Origin: Dendrocalamus latiflorus
Taxonomy: Eukaryota > Streptophyta > Magnoliopsida > Poales > Poaceae
Reading direction: 5' to 3'
Assembly (NCBI GenBank): GCA_017311315.1
Contig: CM029638.1
Span: 10,784,368-10,848,367, forward strand
Length of the DNA: 64,000 nt
Shown: piece after piece, positions 35,801-47,800 of the stretch
How the letters are laid out: each line of letters opens with the position of its first letter
How positions within the stretch are numbered: position 1 is the stretch's first letter
Notes under the pieces: generated by a model
Database searches by the model: none
What the model was told of the DNA's origin: nothing
What the model saw: only the letters and a program-made list of their open reading frames with translations
Position numbers and translations under genes: made by a program

Positions 35801-38800
35801 TGTTTGATTGCCTTGAGGAGAACATTTATCAAGTGAACAAAACTGGTGCTTCCATTAGCACTGCCTGTAGTGTATCTCTACTACACCGCTACTGTGACAA
35901 CCTTCCTAGGGATATGTAAGGACTGTTTTGTTCTTCAACCCATTATCATGCCCATGCTTTATTGATTAGTTCTTTGTTAGACTAATAGAACTTCATTTTT
36001 TTGAAGGTTTTTTACTCCTTCCCCAACGTTCTTCTATGTTGATGATATCGAGGGGATAATCTGCAGACTAATTCTTCCACCAAATGCTGCTTTTCGTCGA
36101 GTGGATGGTCAACCGTGTCAATCAAAAGATGAAGCTAAGAGAGATGCATGCTTAAAAGCATGCAAAAAACTTCATGAATTGGGTGCTTTGACAGATTTTC
36201 TTCTGCCAGGTCCAGGTTCAAGAAAGATCAAAGTATCAACAACACACAGTTCAGAGAGCAACAAAGCTGAAGGTATGGTCATATGTTCATATAATGTTAG
36301 AACATTGTTTTTTTTGGAGTCGGCAGAACACTGGTGATTTGGCTTAACTATTGTTTCCATATTGCAGATGAAAGTCTAAGAGAAGAGCTTCATGAGATGT
36401 TAATTCCCACAGTTCTCAAACCTTCAAGATGCAAATTGGACTGTTTATTTAACTTGCATTTCTACTATGTTAAATTTACTCCTAAACCAGCCGATAGATG
36501 CTATCAGATGTTTGGCCTTTTTGTGATCAATCCCCTTCCGAAGGAGGCTGAAGAGTTGGAAGTTGATTTGCATCTTGCTCGTGGCAGGATTGCGAAAGCA
36601 GGAATTAAACATTTAGGAACGATAGCATTTGACAAAGAAAAGGCATTATCTCGCTCATCCGTTCAATTGTTAACACATAATATTGTATTGAATATTGCCT
36701 AAAATATGGTTGTCCTTTTCTTTTCAGATGATGCTTGCACACTATTTCCAAGAAATGTTTCTGAAGATTCTCCTGGACAGATCTGAGTTCACTTCCTCTC
36801 ATGTTATGTTGGGCAATGATTACACACTACAAGTTAATTCAGCATTTTACCTGCTGCTTCCCATCAAGCAGAAACTCTATGGTGATAACTTTATGATTGA
36901 CTGGCCAGCAGTTGAGCGCTGTTTATCATCACCGATTTTTAAAGATCCAATAGGGTTGTCTCTTCATGGCTCGTATTCGCCAAATGAGCCTTTCAGGCTT
37001 CTTGATGGAATCTGCAGTAAAAATGATGTAATTGGCAGTTTAGTCTTTACTCCCCACAACAACCTGTTTTTCTTCATTGATGGCATTCTGGACCAAATAA
37101 ATGCTAGAAGTGAGTACAGGGGTGCGACTTATGCAGACCATTACAAGGAAAGGTAATAACCGAACTATTCTTTGCATTCCCGTTCTTGGCTTGCAGTTTT
37201 TTTACAGTGTTCACAAAGTAAACTGAAATATTGTACCATGATTGAGCATTTTGAACAAATATAACTACACAACCAAGCTTAAGATTGCAATCTCTGTGTA
37301 CCATTTAGGAATATAAATTTTTCATTATGTAATAAGATAATGTGTATCCTCCTTCAAGTTATGAAAAGTGGGCAATAGAAGTCAAGACTCAAGATATAAT
37401 ATCACCTGAGCATCCTGGTAGAAATTCCTTTGAGAAGCTTTAAATACCTTTTGGTTTAAGAAAAATGTGACTTTATCTGTTTTTTCTGTTACGCATGCTC
37501 CATTTGGAAGATGATGACTCTCTTTGTTTTTTTATTTGACATTTTTTTACCTTTCACGGTCTCCTAAGATGTGACTTTGCTGTTACCTTTTATAAATTTA
37601 TATTAGAAATAAGTCCAGTTTACCCCCTGAACTATGGTGTTGGTCTAAGTTTTAACCTCAAACTGCAAAACTGGGTAACCGACACCCCCTAACTATCAAA
37701 ACCGGGCAACTCCCCCCCCCCCCAAAGACTATTCTATCCTAGTTGTCATCCACGTGGCACTGATACGGCAGTGGTTTTTGGTGACATGGACAGTGGCGCT
37801 GATATGGCAGTGGAGCCAATGCATCTCGGAGCTCTGGAATTTGCATAAATTCGCCGCCAGAGGCGTCTTTGGCATCTTCGGTGGCCGTGCAGGATTAGCT
37901 CCGGCAAATCCCTGCTCGATATCGCTGCCACGCAGGCTAAATGATATCCGAATGACGGCCTTCTTGCCCCTGCTCAGAAGTCGCTGCAGCGATTGCAGCT
38001 AGGCGAACATATGCGACCTCATGTTTCATCTCTTCTGCCTCTTCACTCCGCCCAAGCCGCCCCACAACACTGGTCGTGCTGCGTCGTCGCCATTCCTGTT
38101 GGTGAGCCGCTGGCCCTATTCCTCGAACCGTCATTGCAATTTGCCACAATCCACCGTCCATGTTGCCTTCTTTCCAAATCGAGCTCCTCCCAATCCACCC
38201 TACTCCCTTGCAACCACATCAGGCCCCTTCTTCGCCGTCCCCATCACCCGGAGGCCAGCCATCACCGACGTTCGCCACCGCCACCATTGTCGTTCCCTGT
38301 CTGCGCCGTCTCGCTCCTGTCCCCGCCTCTCCAAGCCTTCCCGAGCCTCGCCGTACACGTCACCTTGATCGCTGCTGCCTCCTTAAGCTCTCAGTGCCCA
38401 CTCTCAAGCCGTACCACCGTCGGAGCTCATCATTGTCGAGCCTCTTCGCATCGCCTTAGTTGTCGCCGCCACCGGCCCTCCTCGTAGCACCCCAAGCCAA
38501 TCCGCTGCCATAGGAGTGATCCTCGAGTATGCTCAGTGCTTATTCGCCAGCCAAACAGGCCCAAAGTCTGCCAGAGTTCATCGTCGGCTAGATTCTCTTG
38601 GTCGCAGCTGCTGCCCTCGCCCTACCCGTTCCGGCCGTTATAGTTCTCCCGTCTACCCCGCATCACCTCAAATGGGTTTTCAAGGCCCGATAACGCTCCA
38701 TTCTCACGTTCACATCGTAGCTCCGCCACCATAGCTCGCAGTCGCCCGCAACTGTCACCCTACTTTGTTCTGTCTCACCGCGAGCCAACGAGGAAGACGA

Positions 38801-41800
38801 TGTGGTATGTCGAGCTCATTCCTGCGCACATGCAGCTGAGCCGTACAATTTTTTCCAATCCGACTGAGCATAGCCCGGAGCCCGAGGAGCTCGTCAAGGC
38901 GCCAGCAGCCATGTGAGGTGCCGGCGGCGGAGGCATCGTGAGGCCGTCATTGGCAATGTCGTAGTGGGTGCCCCAGAAGAGGCATCCTATGGCCGCAGTT
39001 GGGCAGCATCCGCACCTCGCTGTTGGCCACCTCCAAGAGGCACACCGCGCACTCGAGCGCCTCGCCCTTGGTGTCGGGAGAGTCGTCGCCGCCGTAGAAT
39101 GTGACAGGAAGAGACTAGAGAACAGAGGCTAGGAGCCCACGATGTGGGAACGGGGAGGCGGCGATGAAGAGGAACCTCGAGGAGGGCGTGGATGGCACGG
39201 GTTGGCGCCGAGGTAGCGCTTGGCATAGAGGTAGAGGAGGAAGACAAAGACGACGACCATGAAGAGGAAGATGGCGGCGAGCAGGACGCTGTTGTTGATG
39301 GCCAACTGCGACGACACGTTCATGCTGGGGAACGAGCTCGTCGGCCCGACGAAGACATGGCTCGTGGCTTGCTTCTTGTGGCTTGAGCGCTTCTTGAATC
39401 TTGTGGTAACGGCGAGAGGGAGATGAGTAGCGAGATGGAGGAGAGGAGTAGGAGGGGAGCGCCTACGAAGGGGTGGTTGAAGAGTGGAGTACTGAGGCAA
39501 GGCGGCTACGGGATGACGGTAGTAGGATCTTCTGCAGCAAGGACAGACATCTCTCTGGTCAAGGGATGGCATCATAGAGATGGACCAGGGGGCATGGGAT
39601 GCAGAAGTTTTAGAAAACCGGGCTATAGAGCATGACATGTGGGCCTGTATTGTTTTTATTTGCTGACTCAAATGACTGGTGTCCATGTCACCAAAAATCA
39701 CTGCCATATCAGCGCCATGTGGCTGAAAACCGGGGTGGAATAGTCTCAGGGGTGTAAGTTGCCCGGTTTTGATAGTTAAGGGATGTCGGTTACCCGGATT
39801 TGCAGTTGAAGGTTGAAACTTAGACCAACACCATAGTTTAGGGGGGGTAAAGTAGACTTATTTCTTTGTACTAATATATACTTTTTTATAATATTAGGAA
39901 AGTATTTTTAACAAATCTAATGATATAGTTTCATGTAGCCAATCTGCATAGTTTGAAATGTATTGGTGTTCAAACTTTATAAAGTTTTACTGCACAGATT
40001 CTAGGACGTCAAATAAAAAAGAACGGAGAGAGTATTGTTAGGGCTTCAAAATAATGCTTTCAGGTAGTTAATATCCAAAGGTAGTATTCCCTCCAGTTCA
40101 CAAAAATGTCATTTTGGACATCAACACGGTCCGCCAAACGCAACTATATTATGACCACTAATTTCTATTATAATATATTTATAATATCTAATAAAACTAT
40201 AATATTATGGAAGTACTTTTAGAGACAAATATACACATGATATTCATGTATCCAATCAAAACATTTAAAAAGATGTTTATAGCCAAAATTTTAAAAGTTT
40301 GATTGCATATATCCCCAAATGACATGTTTTTGTGAACTGGAGAGAGTAATATAAAAAACTGTGGATTATAAGTTCTGCAACGCCAAACTAAGTCTAATCA
40401 TCCTCGCTAGCCATTTTTTTCTTTTAACTTGTCAAACTTTTGTTGACCACTTAAAACGAACGATTGTGATGCTTCTGTTCTACTGCTCTACAAATGTTCT
40501 GATGAACTTATGTATTGTTGAAATTAGGTTTGGTATCGAACTATCCCATCCCGAGCAGCCACTCCTGAAGGCTAAACAGCTCTTCAACCTGCGTAATTTG
40601 CTTCATAATCGATTACAGGAGACAAAAGGTTACATTCGTTGTTCACCATATACATTATTTTCTGATTATTTTGACTCTTTTTATCAAAACATCATTATTC
40701 TATGTCACCAATAATTAAAATACCTCTAGTATGGTACTTGATTATGCTTAACTTGCCGGAAGGTGAAGAAATATTTCTGATGGCCTGCTGCAATTTAAAT
40801 TGTGATATATGAGCACATTTGTGGTAATATGTGACCATGATTTCATGAGTAATTCTGAACTTCTCGCAAAGAAATCTGAACTTTCTAATGCATTAGCTTT
40901 TAGCGTGGGACATCAATGTCGAGGCCTGATGAGGAGACATGATAAAAGCACTAGAACATGGAATTGCCACGCAGAGCAGTAGGATGGAGGCCTTTATATG
41001 GTCACTTTGAACCTATAGGACTTTCCTCTCAAAAGCAAAGGTAGAAGACTAGCATAATTACCTTATGCCCCGGTTGTTGGTATCGGCTGCAACCAAATTT
41101 GGTACTGCCATTAACAGGTACTTGAGGAGTGAGGACCTCCTGGTAGCACATGTTATCATCCGTTAGATTATCTTGTGGGAGGCTCAAAAAGTTTCAAGCA
41201 CATTAAAATTCCTCTACTCTAGTCTCTAGCTACATATATGTTGGGGAGAAGTTCCTTCAGCTTCAAGTGAACACTTCCTTTCATTTTGTTTTGCTTTTAA
41301 AATTCTTGAGCTGCTTGTGAATTGCTTTCAAAAGTCTGGAACTGTTTGTGATTGCATTGGATCTGTTATTTTTCCTACTTCCTGCTTCTCTGGCTTTCGA
41401 GCACTTGGATGACTGGAGCACAGCCATAATCTGGTGATTCAAGCCATTGCTGAACCCTAGTTGGAATATATTGCTCTACTGTGATTCTTTGAATGGTTCT
41501 GATCCAGGTATAGTACATCTGATGCTGTTACCTCTTTTGGTTTTATTATTTCTGTTAAGTATCGGCGGGTCGTGAATTGCTTGAGCACTTCGTGGAGTTA
41601 CCTCCGGAACTATGCTCTTTGAAGATAACTGGGTTTTCAAAAGATATGGGTAGTTCTCTGTCCTTGTTACCATCTTTAATGTATCGGTTGGAGAATTTGC
41701 TGGTGGCTATTGAGTTGAAGGATGTCATGTTGTCTTCTTTCCCTGAGGCCTCTCAAATTAGTGCTTCTGGTGTAAGTCATGCTATCTTTTGCACCTTTGA

Positions 41801-44800
41801 TGCTGAATTTCTAGTTTGAATTTCCTTATCCATGCTGCGAATAATTGTGATCTAAGACGAATTCGTTTCAGATCCTTGAAGCGCTTACTACTGAAAAGTG
41901 TTTGGAGAGGATCTCTTTGGAGCGATTTGAAGTCCTAGGAGACGCTTTCTTGAAGTACATAGTTGGACGTCACAACTTTATTTTGTATGAAGGACTTGAT
42001 GAAGGGCAATTGACCAGGAGACGTTCTGCTATAGTGAATAATTCAAATTTATATGAGTTATCAATCAGAAGAAATTTGCAGGTTGGTTGATTTTTTTCTT
42101 AATGAGCCCAATATTTGTTTGCCTGCTAAATTTTGTGAGATCTAGCAGTTATTTCATCCTTCTTTGTCCAGTATACTCATCCTTGTTCTACTGACAAGTT
42201 GGAGCTTTAACCACCACATGCAAAAAAAAAACCCTAATTCATGATTTTGAAGCCAAGGCCATTTCTAAACAGATTCACCATGTGACTATTGGAACCAAAC
42301 TTAAAACAGCATTTTTCTGTCAACAGCCTACACTGTTGGGGATGGTGGTTGGGTACGGGTCTAAGGACCGAGGGTAGGGCGCTCGTCCTCATCTAGCCAT
42401 CGGTAGGGCTCTTCTCTGACGTGGTAAAGCGGTTCTGAGGCCCGACTTTAGAAGAAGGGAGAGTCTTATACCTTTTTATTGTTCATTGCTTGATGATAAT
42501 GGTATCAGGCTGTCTCATTTATAGGGATAACTAGACTTGATCTCTAAGAAATCTATCTCTATATTAAGAAAACTAATCCCTAATATTGAGTTTTATGCAT
42601 CGGCCAGTTCACCCAAAAGCTTAATCTGATGAGGAAAGATGGACAATTCACTTATATTTCAACACTCCCCATCACGTGTAGGCTCCCTTAGGCCTAATAC
42701 GTGGAATAGAAGTGGACTGCAATTATTTTTTTTAATTGCGACAGCCAGGTCTTGAACTCGGGATCTCTTGACTCTGATACCATATTGAGTTTTATGCACC
42801 GACCAGTTTACCCAAAAGCTTAAGCTGATGAGGAAAGATGAGCAATTCACTTATATTTCAACATCTAATAATAGAAAACTTATCCATAATACATAGAATA
42901 AATATGAAAGGAAATAAACTCAAATAACAAGGAAACTAATTATTATATCCTTAATCCGCGCTATGTTGCCAACACTACGAAATATCCAAATGCGTAGCAT
43001 CGCTACAGTATCCCGGACACTGTTCATGCGATGCTACAGTACCGTGGGTATTGTTCTCGAGCACTGCAGTAGCAATGGTGTTGTTCGCGCATCTACTGAT
43101 CTTGATCCATAACATTACTCTCGTGGCGAGATAGCTCGTCCTCAAGCTGTCAAGTGGCAGTCCTGGACTAAGATCTTCACATCTCCATGTCGATGAAAGG
43201 GCACAATGACGATGTCACATGGCGCGGAAGATGATCAGCGAAACCTCGATGCAAAACAGTGAGAACAATAACCCTCTAGCATTGGTTGACGTCGCAGGAA
43301 TCGCCGACTGCAAGGATAACTGGTGTAGGGCAGTAGCATCCTTCTCACCTCAGGATGCAACGGTTGTAAGAGAGATGCGACAATATCACTGACCTCCACA
43401 TGACAGCTCTTGTGCTTTGCATCTTTGAAGGCACGACGTCAGCCGGCTACATGGAGATCGCCGCTGGACAGCGGCAACCTTCCTCGGTGTAGGCACTAAA
43501 GATGAAGTCTGGAGTGGAGTCGTCGTTGGTGAAGGTGGTAGCGGGACCAACGCTGACGACAGCGATGGAAACGGTGATGGCAGCACCGCCATTGCAATTG
43601 TAGACGTTGCCTTTTGCTGCTGCTCCATCTTGGACATGGTTGCAACAGGCGGCGATAGCGACTTAGGAACCACAGTAACATGCTGCGTCTTCTCCTCCAT
43701 CTTGGTCATAAACTCTTTCATCAAGGCCATTAAGTTAGCGTAGGTCTCGGTGGAGGATAACTTAGCATCGGAAGCCATGGTAGTTGGCTCGATGGAGGCT
43801 TGATGTGTGGGTGGAGACGGCCCGATGGTGGTGGCGAAACAGAGGTTGATGTGTTTAACAAAACTTGGTCGTATCTACACCCCAAGTGCATAATTTAGTT
43901 GCCAGTACCACAGGGCGGCATTCCCCATCAGGTGGTGCCATGCCAACCACTCTTCCTCCATCATCCGTTGCTCCTTGAAGAATTGCTCAAGGCAATTCAA
44001 CCAAGATTGCAGGTATTCCTTGCTATCGAATGTCGGAAGCCTTAGATAGTGGAATCATGAAGCTCGGGTCTTCATAGGATCGAAACCCTATTACTTCATG
44101 GGATCAAAACCCTATTACTTGCCATGGATGGCGGAGCAGTAGTTGGCTCTGATACCAAATGTTATGGTCGGTGATTGGGTATGGATCTGAGGATCGAGGG
44201 TAGGGCTCTCACCCTTATCTAACCATCGGCAGGGTTTTTCCCTAACGTGGTAGAGACTCTGAGGCCTAACTTTAGAAGAAGGGGGAGACTAGATATTTTT
44301 TTTATTGTTCATTGCTTGATGATAACGATACAAGATTGTCCCATTTAAAGGATAACTAGACTTGACCTCAAAAAATCTATTTATATATTAAAGAAGCTAA
44401 TCCTTAATGATAGGAAACTTATCAATAATACATTGAATGAATCTGAAAGGAAATAAACTCAAATAATAAGAAAGCTAATTATTATATTCCTAATCCACGA
44501 TATGCTACCAACGCTATGAAATATCCAAACATGTAGCATCTGCCAATGCTACGAAATATCCAAACATGTAGCATCGCTACAGTACCCCTTGACACTGTTT
44601 ACACGATGCTGCAGTACATCGTGGGTACTGTTCTTGAGTCACTACAGTAGTAGCGGTGCTGTTCGTGCGTCTGCTTATCTTGATCAGTTACATACACAAT
44701 GGCCATATACTTAGCTTTTACCCTACTATCTAGGACATTAACTGCTATGGGTAATATAATAACCATGATGCGTTCTGCATTATCTTGGCCCTTTCATATT

Positions 44801-47800
44801 TATCTACCAACATTGTCAAACATTCTGCTTGTGGCTTGTGATTTATTTAATTATGTCTGCTTATTTACACTATGGTTGGCTGCCTTGTAATATTTTGTAG
44901 AAATTCCCGACTCTTGTTTCTTATGTCACTACGGAAGATAATAGTTTAAGTTCCATGTCAAGTATTTGCCATGAATTTCTTCACCGTGTAACAGAACATC
45001 GAAAATATTTTGTTGTAACATTTAGGTGTACATACGGGATCAACAGTTTGAACCGACTCAGTTCTTTGCACCGGGAAGGCCTTGTAAAGTTGTCTGCAAT
45101 GCTGACACAGAAGTAAGTTTACACCAGAAGAATATTGACCCAGATAAACGAGAAAACTGTAACTTGAGGTGTCCAAAGTCGCATCATTGGTTGCATAGGA
45201 AGACTATTGCAGATGTTGTTGAATCACTTATTGGAGCATTTCTTGTTGAGGGTGGATTCAAAGCTGCATTTGCATTCCTGCATTGGATGGGAATAGATGT
45301 CAATTTCGAAGATTCAGCTCTCTATAGAGTATTAGATGCAAGCTCCATCAATTTGTCTCTCATGAACCACACCAACATTGCTGAGCTGGAAGAATTGATA
45401 GGTTACAAGTTCAAACATAAGGGTATAATTCTCCAAGCATTTGTACACCCTTCATTTAATAAACATTCTGGAGGATGCTACCAGGTCAGGGTTTTCCTTT
45501 TGGTCTCATCGATAGAGAACTGTTGTGATTGTCAATAATTTGCTCACTTGACTGTTGTTTTCGTTTCTGATCAGAGACTGGAGTTTCTCGGAGATGCTGT
45601 TTTGGAATATTTGATGACCTCATACCTCTACTCAACCTATCCTGATCTAAAGCCTGGCCAAATAACAGATTTAAAATCATTAGCCGTCAATAATAATTCA
45701 TTTGCTTATGTTGCGGTCAAGAAATCTATCCATAAGTATCTTATAAAGGATTCAAATCATCTTACGACAGCAGTAAATAAATTTGAGAATTATGTTAAGC
45801 TTTCCAATTCAGAGAAAGACTTGGTCGAAGAACCAGCATGTCCAAAGGTATTGATGTTATCCTTGGAAGGTTTTTGTCTGCACTTCTTTGATAATCCTTT
45901 TTTAGCTTTGAGAGGAAGAAAAGCCATGGACTTACAATTACTGCTAAAGGATAGTGTTAATTAAAATATTCAATACAAGATAGGAGAGTAGGATTCTAAC
46001 ATATAGCTGTCACAAAACAAAATGCACAGAAATGTTATCAATAATTGCAAATATTTTGTAATCATAGATTATTCGGGTACCATGGTTGTGATTTTCTTCT
46101 GTATGCAATGAGTAATTATTTTCAATATATTTAAATTTCTGTGCGGCTTATTTAATATGGTAGTAAGTGTTTTTGCATATATTTCCTTAGAAATCACATA
46201 CTTCACAGGAGATGTCATAGTATTTTTGTTTATGGTCAAAAGCTTATATTCTTTTACTGCTGTAATCATACAGGTTCTTGGTGATATTGTTGAATCTTGT
46301 GTTGGTGCGGTGCTTTTAGATTCAGGCTTCAACCTGAACTATGTTTGGAAGGTAATGCTTATGCTTCTAAAGCCAGTATTGAGCTTCTCCGACATGCACA
46401 TTAATCCTATGAGAGAACTTCGAGAACTTTGTCAATCTCATGGATTTGAGTTAGGCCTTCCCAAACCTATTATGAAGGCTGATGGAGGGTACCATGTCAA
46501 AGTAGAAGTTAACATAAACAGCGAGATGATAAGTTGTACTGCAGCAAATCGGAATTCAAAAGCCGCTCGAAAGTTTGCTGCACAAGAAACACTTTCTAGA
46601 CTGAAGGTATATTTTTGGTGCTTTCCCTTTTATTTTACCCTTTGCAATTATGAAAATTTGAACCATTTCAGTTGGCTGCACAACAAGCACTTTCTAAGCC
46701 GAAGGTATATTTTTGGTGCCTTTGCCTTTTGTTTTACAATTACTATGCAACTATGAATAGGGCGATAAACGAGCCGAGCTCGAGTGAGTCTAGGTGGCTG
46801 AGCTCGAGCGAGCCTGGGATTGTCTTTGAGCTTGCAGCCAGGCTCAAGCTTGGCACGAGTAAGCTCGAGCTCGGCTCGACAAAGCTCGGTAGCACAATAG
46901 CTGGAGCTCGACAAAGCTCGGTAGCACAATACCAATTTGAACTTCCCCACTTAGATTTTCAGATTGTGCTCAAACGATAACAATCACAAACAAACAAGAA
47001 TACCCTGGTCACAACTTGCAAGATTAAGTCTCAAACATGGTGAATTGGACAAAAAAAAAATGGTGCCACAAGCTATAAGAACAGGCACACAAATTCTTGA
47101 GCAAAATACCCAACAACTACAGCCTAAGAACAACCAAACATCATGTTCAGGTCTCAACCTTAATGAAAGAAGAGGAGTGAGAGGAATAATTCATACTCAG
47201 ATTTGCAATTGGAAGAGGAGGGTCTGCAGGCTGGCGTCGTCCCAGCGATGATTGAACGAGGGATTGGTGGGAGGAGAGGCAGTGGGGCTGCCATGATGGT
47301 AGCAGAGGTCGGAGCTGTCTGCCATGGCAAACAGCAGGCGGCGTGGTGGGAGAGGCAACGGAACAGCTGTGATGGGAGGAGTGGTGGCGGTGGAGCAGAC
47401 CTTGAGGACTTGGGGATCAATGGGGGAGAAAGAAAGTGCAGTGCTGCTGTGGGTGTGGAGCCTGAGGGTGCGCTGGCACCGGCGCTCAGCCTTGGCGGGG
47501 CAGGCTGCGGAGTTGTACGAGCTGTGGGAAGGAGCCAATGGCCTGAATCACAGCCATCAAGAAGGAATCTGAGGAATGAGAAGAGAATTGCGGATGAGGT
47601 TGAGATGAACTGAGATGGGAAAAGTTGGGATGAAGTGATGTCCTCCTCGATGGCATTTGATTGAAACTTCAACATGTTTGTAAGGGCAAGAGAGTCATTT
47701 CCACTCAGCCAATGGTCATTGACCTTGTCAGAATGGCATTTTCTAATGGAATTTTTGAATCCAATTGTATAATACGAATTTTACAGAAAGCAGTGGCAAA

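Larger units (their letters stand above)
37606..39864. mobile_element. Pack-MULE-like element in DCL4 intron 16
   Basis: Long terminal inverted repeats of roughly 190-200 bp: the left starts gaaataagtccagtttaccc (37606) and the right, read inverted, starts gaaataagtctactttaccc (39864). They stay similar through gaactatggtgttggtctaag and accgggcaact. Flanking 9-mers TTTATATTA (37597-37605) and TTTGTACTA (39865-39873) agree at 7 of 9 bases and may be a worn target duplication. Long TIRs with a 9-bp duplication are the mark of Mutator-like elements. The interior is GC-rich and holds part of a RING-H2 gene, which defines a Pack-MULE. The element sits inside what looks like a Stowaway-type repeat, whose right end (gaacggagagagta) is near 40034. 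Confidence 0.85.
36368..41771 (+). other. DCL4: DCL4 exons 15-18: platform and PAZ region
   Basis: Residues about 653-990. Exon 15 (36368-36642) has FYYVKFTPKPADRCYQMFGL. Exon 16 (36728-37152) has LLDRSEFTSSHV, IDWPAVERCLSSP and DGICSKNDVIGSLVFTPHN, the start of PAZ. Exon 17 (40528-40628) joins exon 16 as KER|FGIELSHPEQPLLKAKQ, in frame. Exon 18 (41560-41771) has ELPPELCSLK and GSSLSLLPSLMYRLENLL. A stretch near 37359-37417 is open and has splice-like ends, but does not keep the frame into exon 17, so it is not used. Intron 16 is 3.4 kb because of the MULE. Confidence 0.88.
42334..44692 (-). mobile_element. Internally deleted gypsy-type LTR element
   Basis: Target duplication TACAC at 42329-42333 and 44693-44697. 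Two LTRs (42334-43114 and 44160-44692) share cgagggtagggc, tgttcattgcttgatgataa, aaggaaataaactcaaataa and the ctacagta-rich end. On the minus strand, TGGTATCAGAGCC (44147-44159) is the PBS. Only about 1 kb lies between the LTRs, holding a gag-like start, so protease, RT and integrase are missing and the element is non-autonomous. The LTRs differ at many sites, so it is older than the intron 9 gypsy element. Confidence 0.88.
41872..45484 (+). other. DCL4: DCL4 exons 19-20: RNase IIIa domain
   Basis: Exon 19 (41872-42081) carries the signature ERFEVLGDAFLKY (residues about 1007-1019, with acidic residues at 1007, 1010 and 1014). Exon 20 (45026-45484) carries the second acidic pair in IADVVESLIGAFLVEGG (about D1123, E1126), then begins the second RNase III domain with ELEELIGYKFKHKGIILQAF. 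All acidic residues needed for cleavage are present. Intron 19, between them, is 2.9 kb because of an LTR element. Confidence 0.93.

Noticed and set aside
37359..37417. Possible extra DCL4 exon with AG before and GT after
   Set aside because: It ends in a phase that does not join to the exon at 40528, whereas exon 16 joins 40528 directly with KER|FGIELSHP, the family pattern. Open but not used.
38021..38487. ORFs of 115-164 codons on the plus strand
   Set aside because: Inside the Pack-MULE, rich in P, S and C from CCACC-type sequence. It may be captured DNA but not a real gene that I can name.
47160..47675. ORF of 171 codons on the minus strand in DCL4 intron 22
   Set aside because: Low-complexity P/S/A-rich, no domain, no clear element ends, opposite strand also open.
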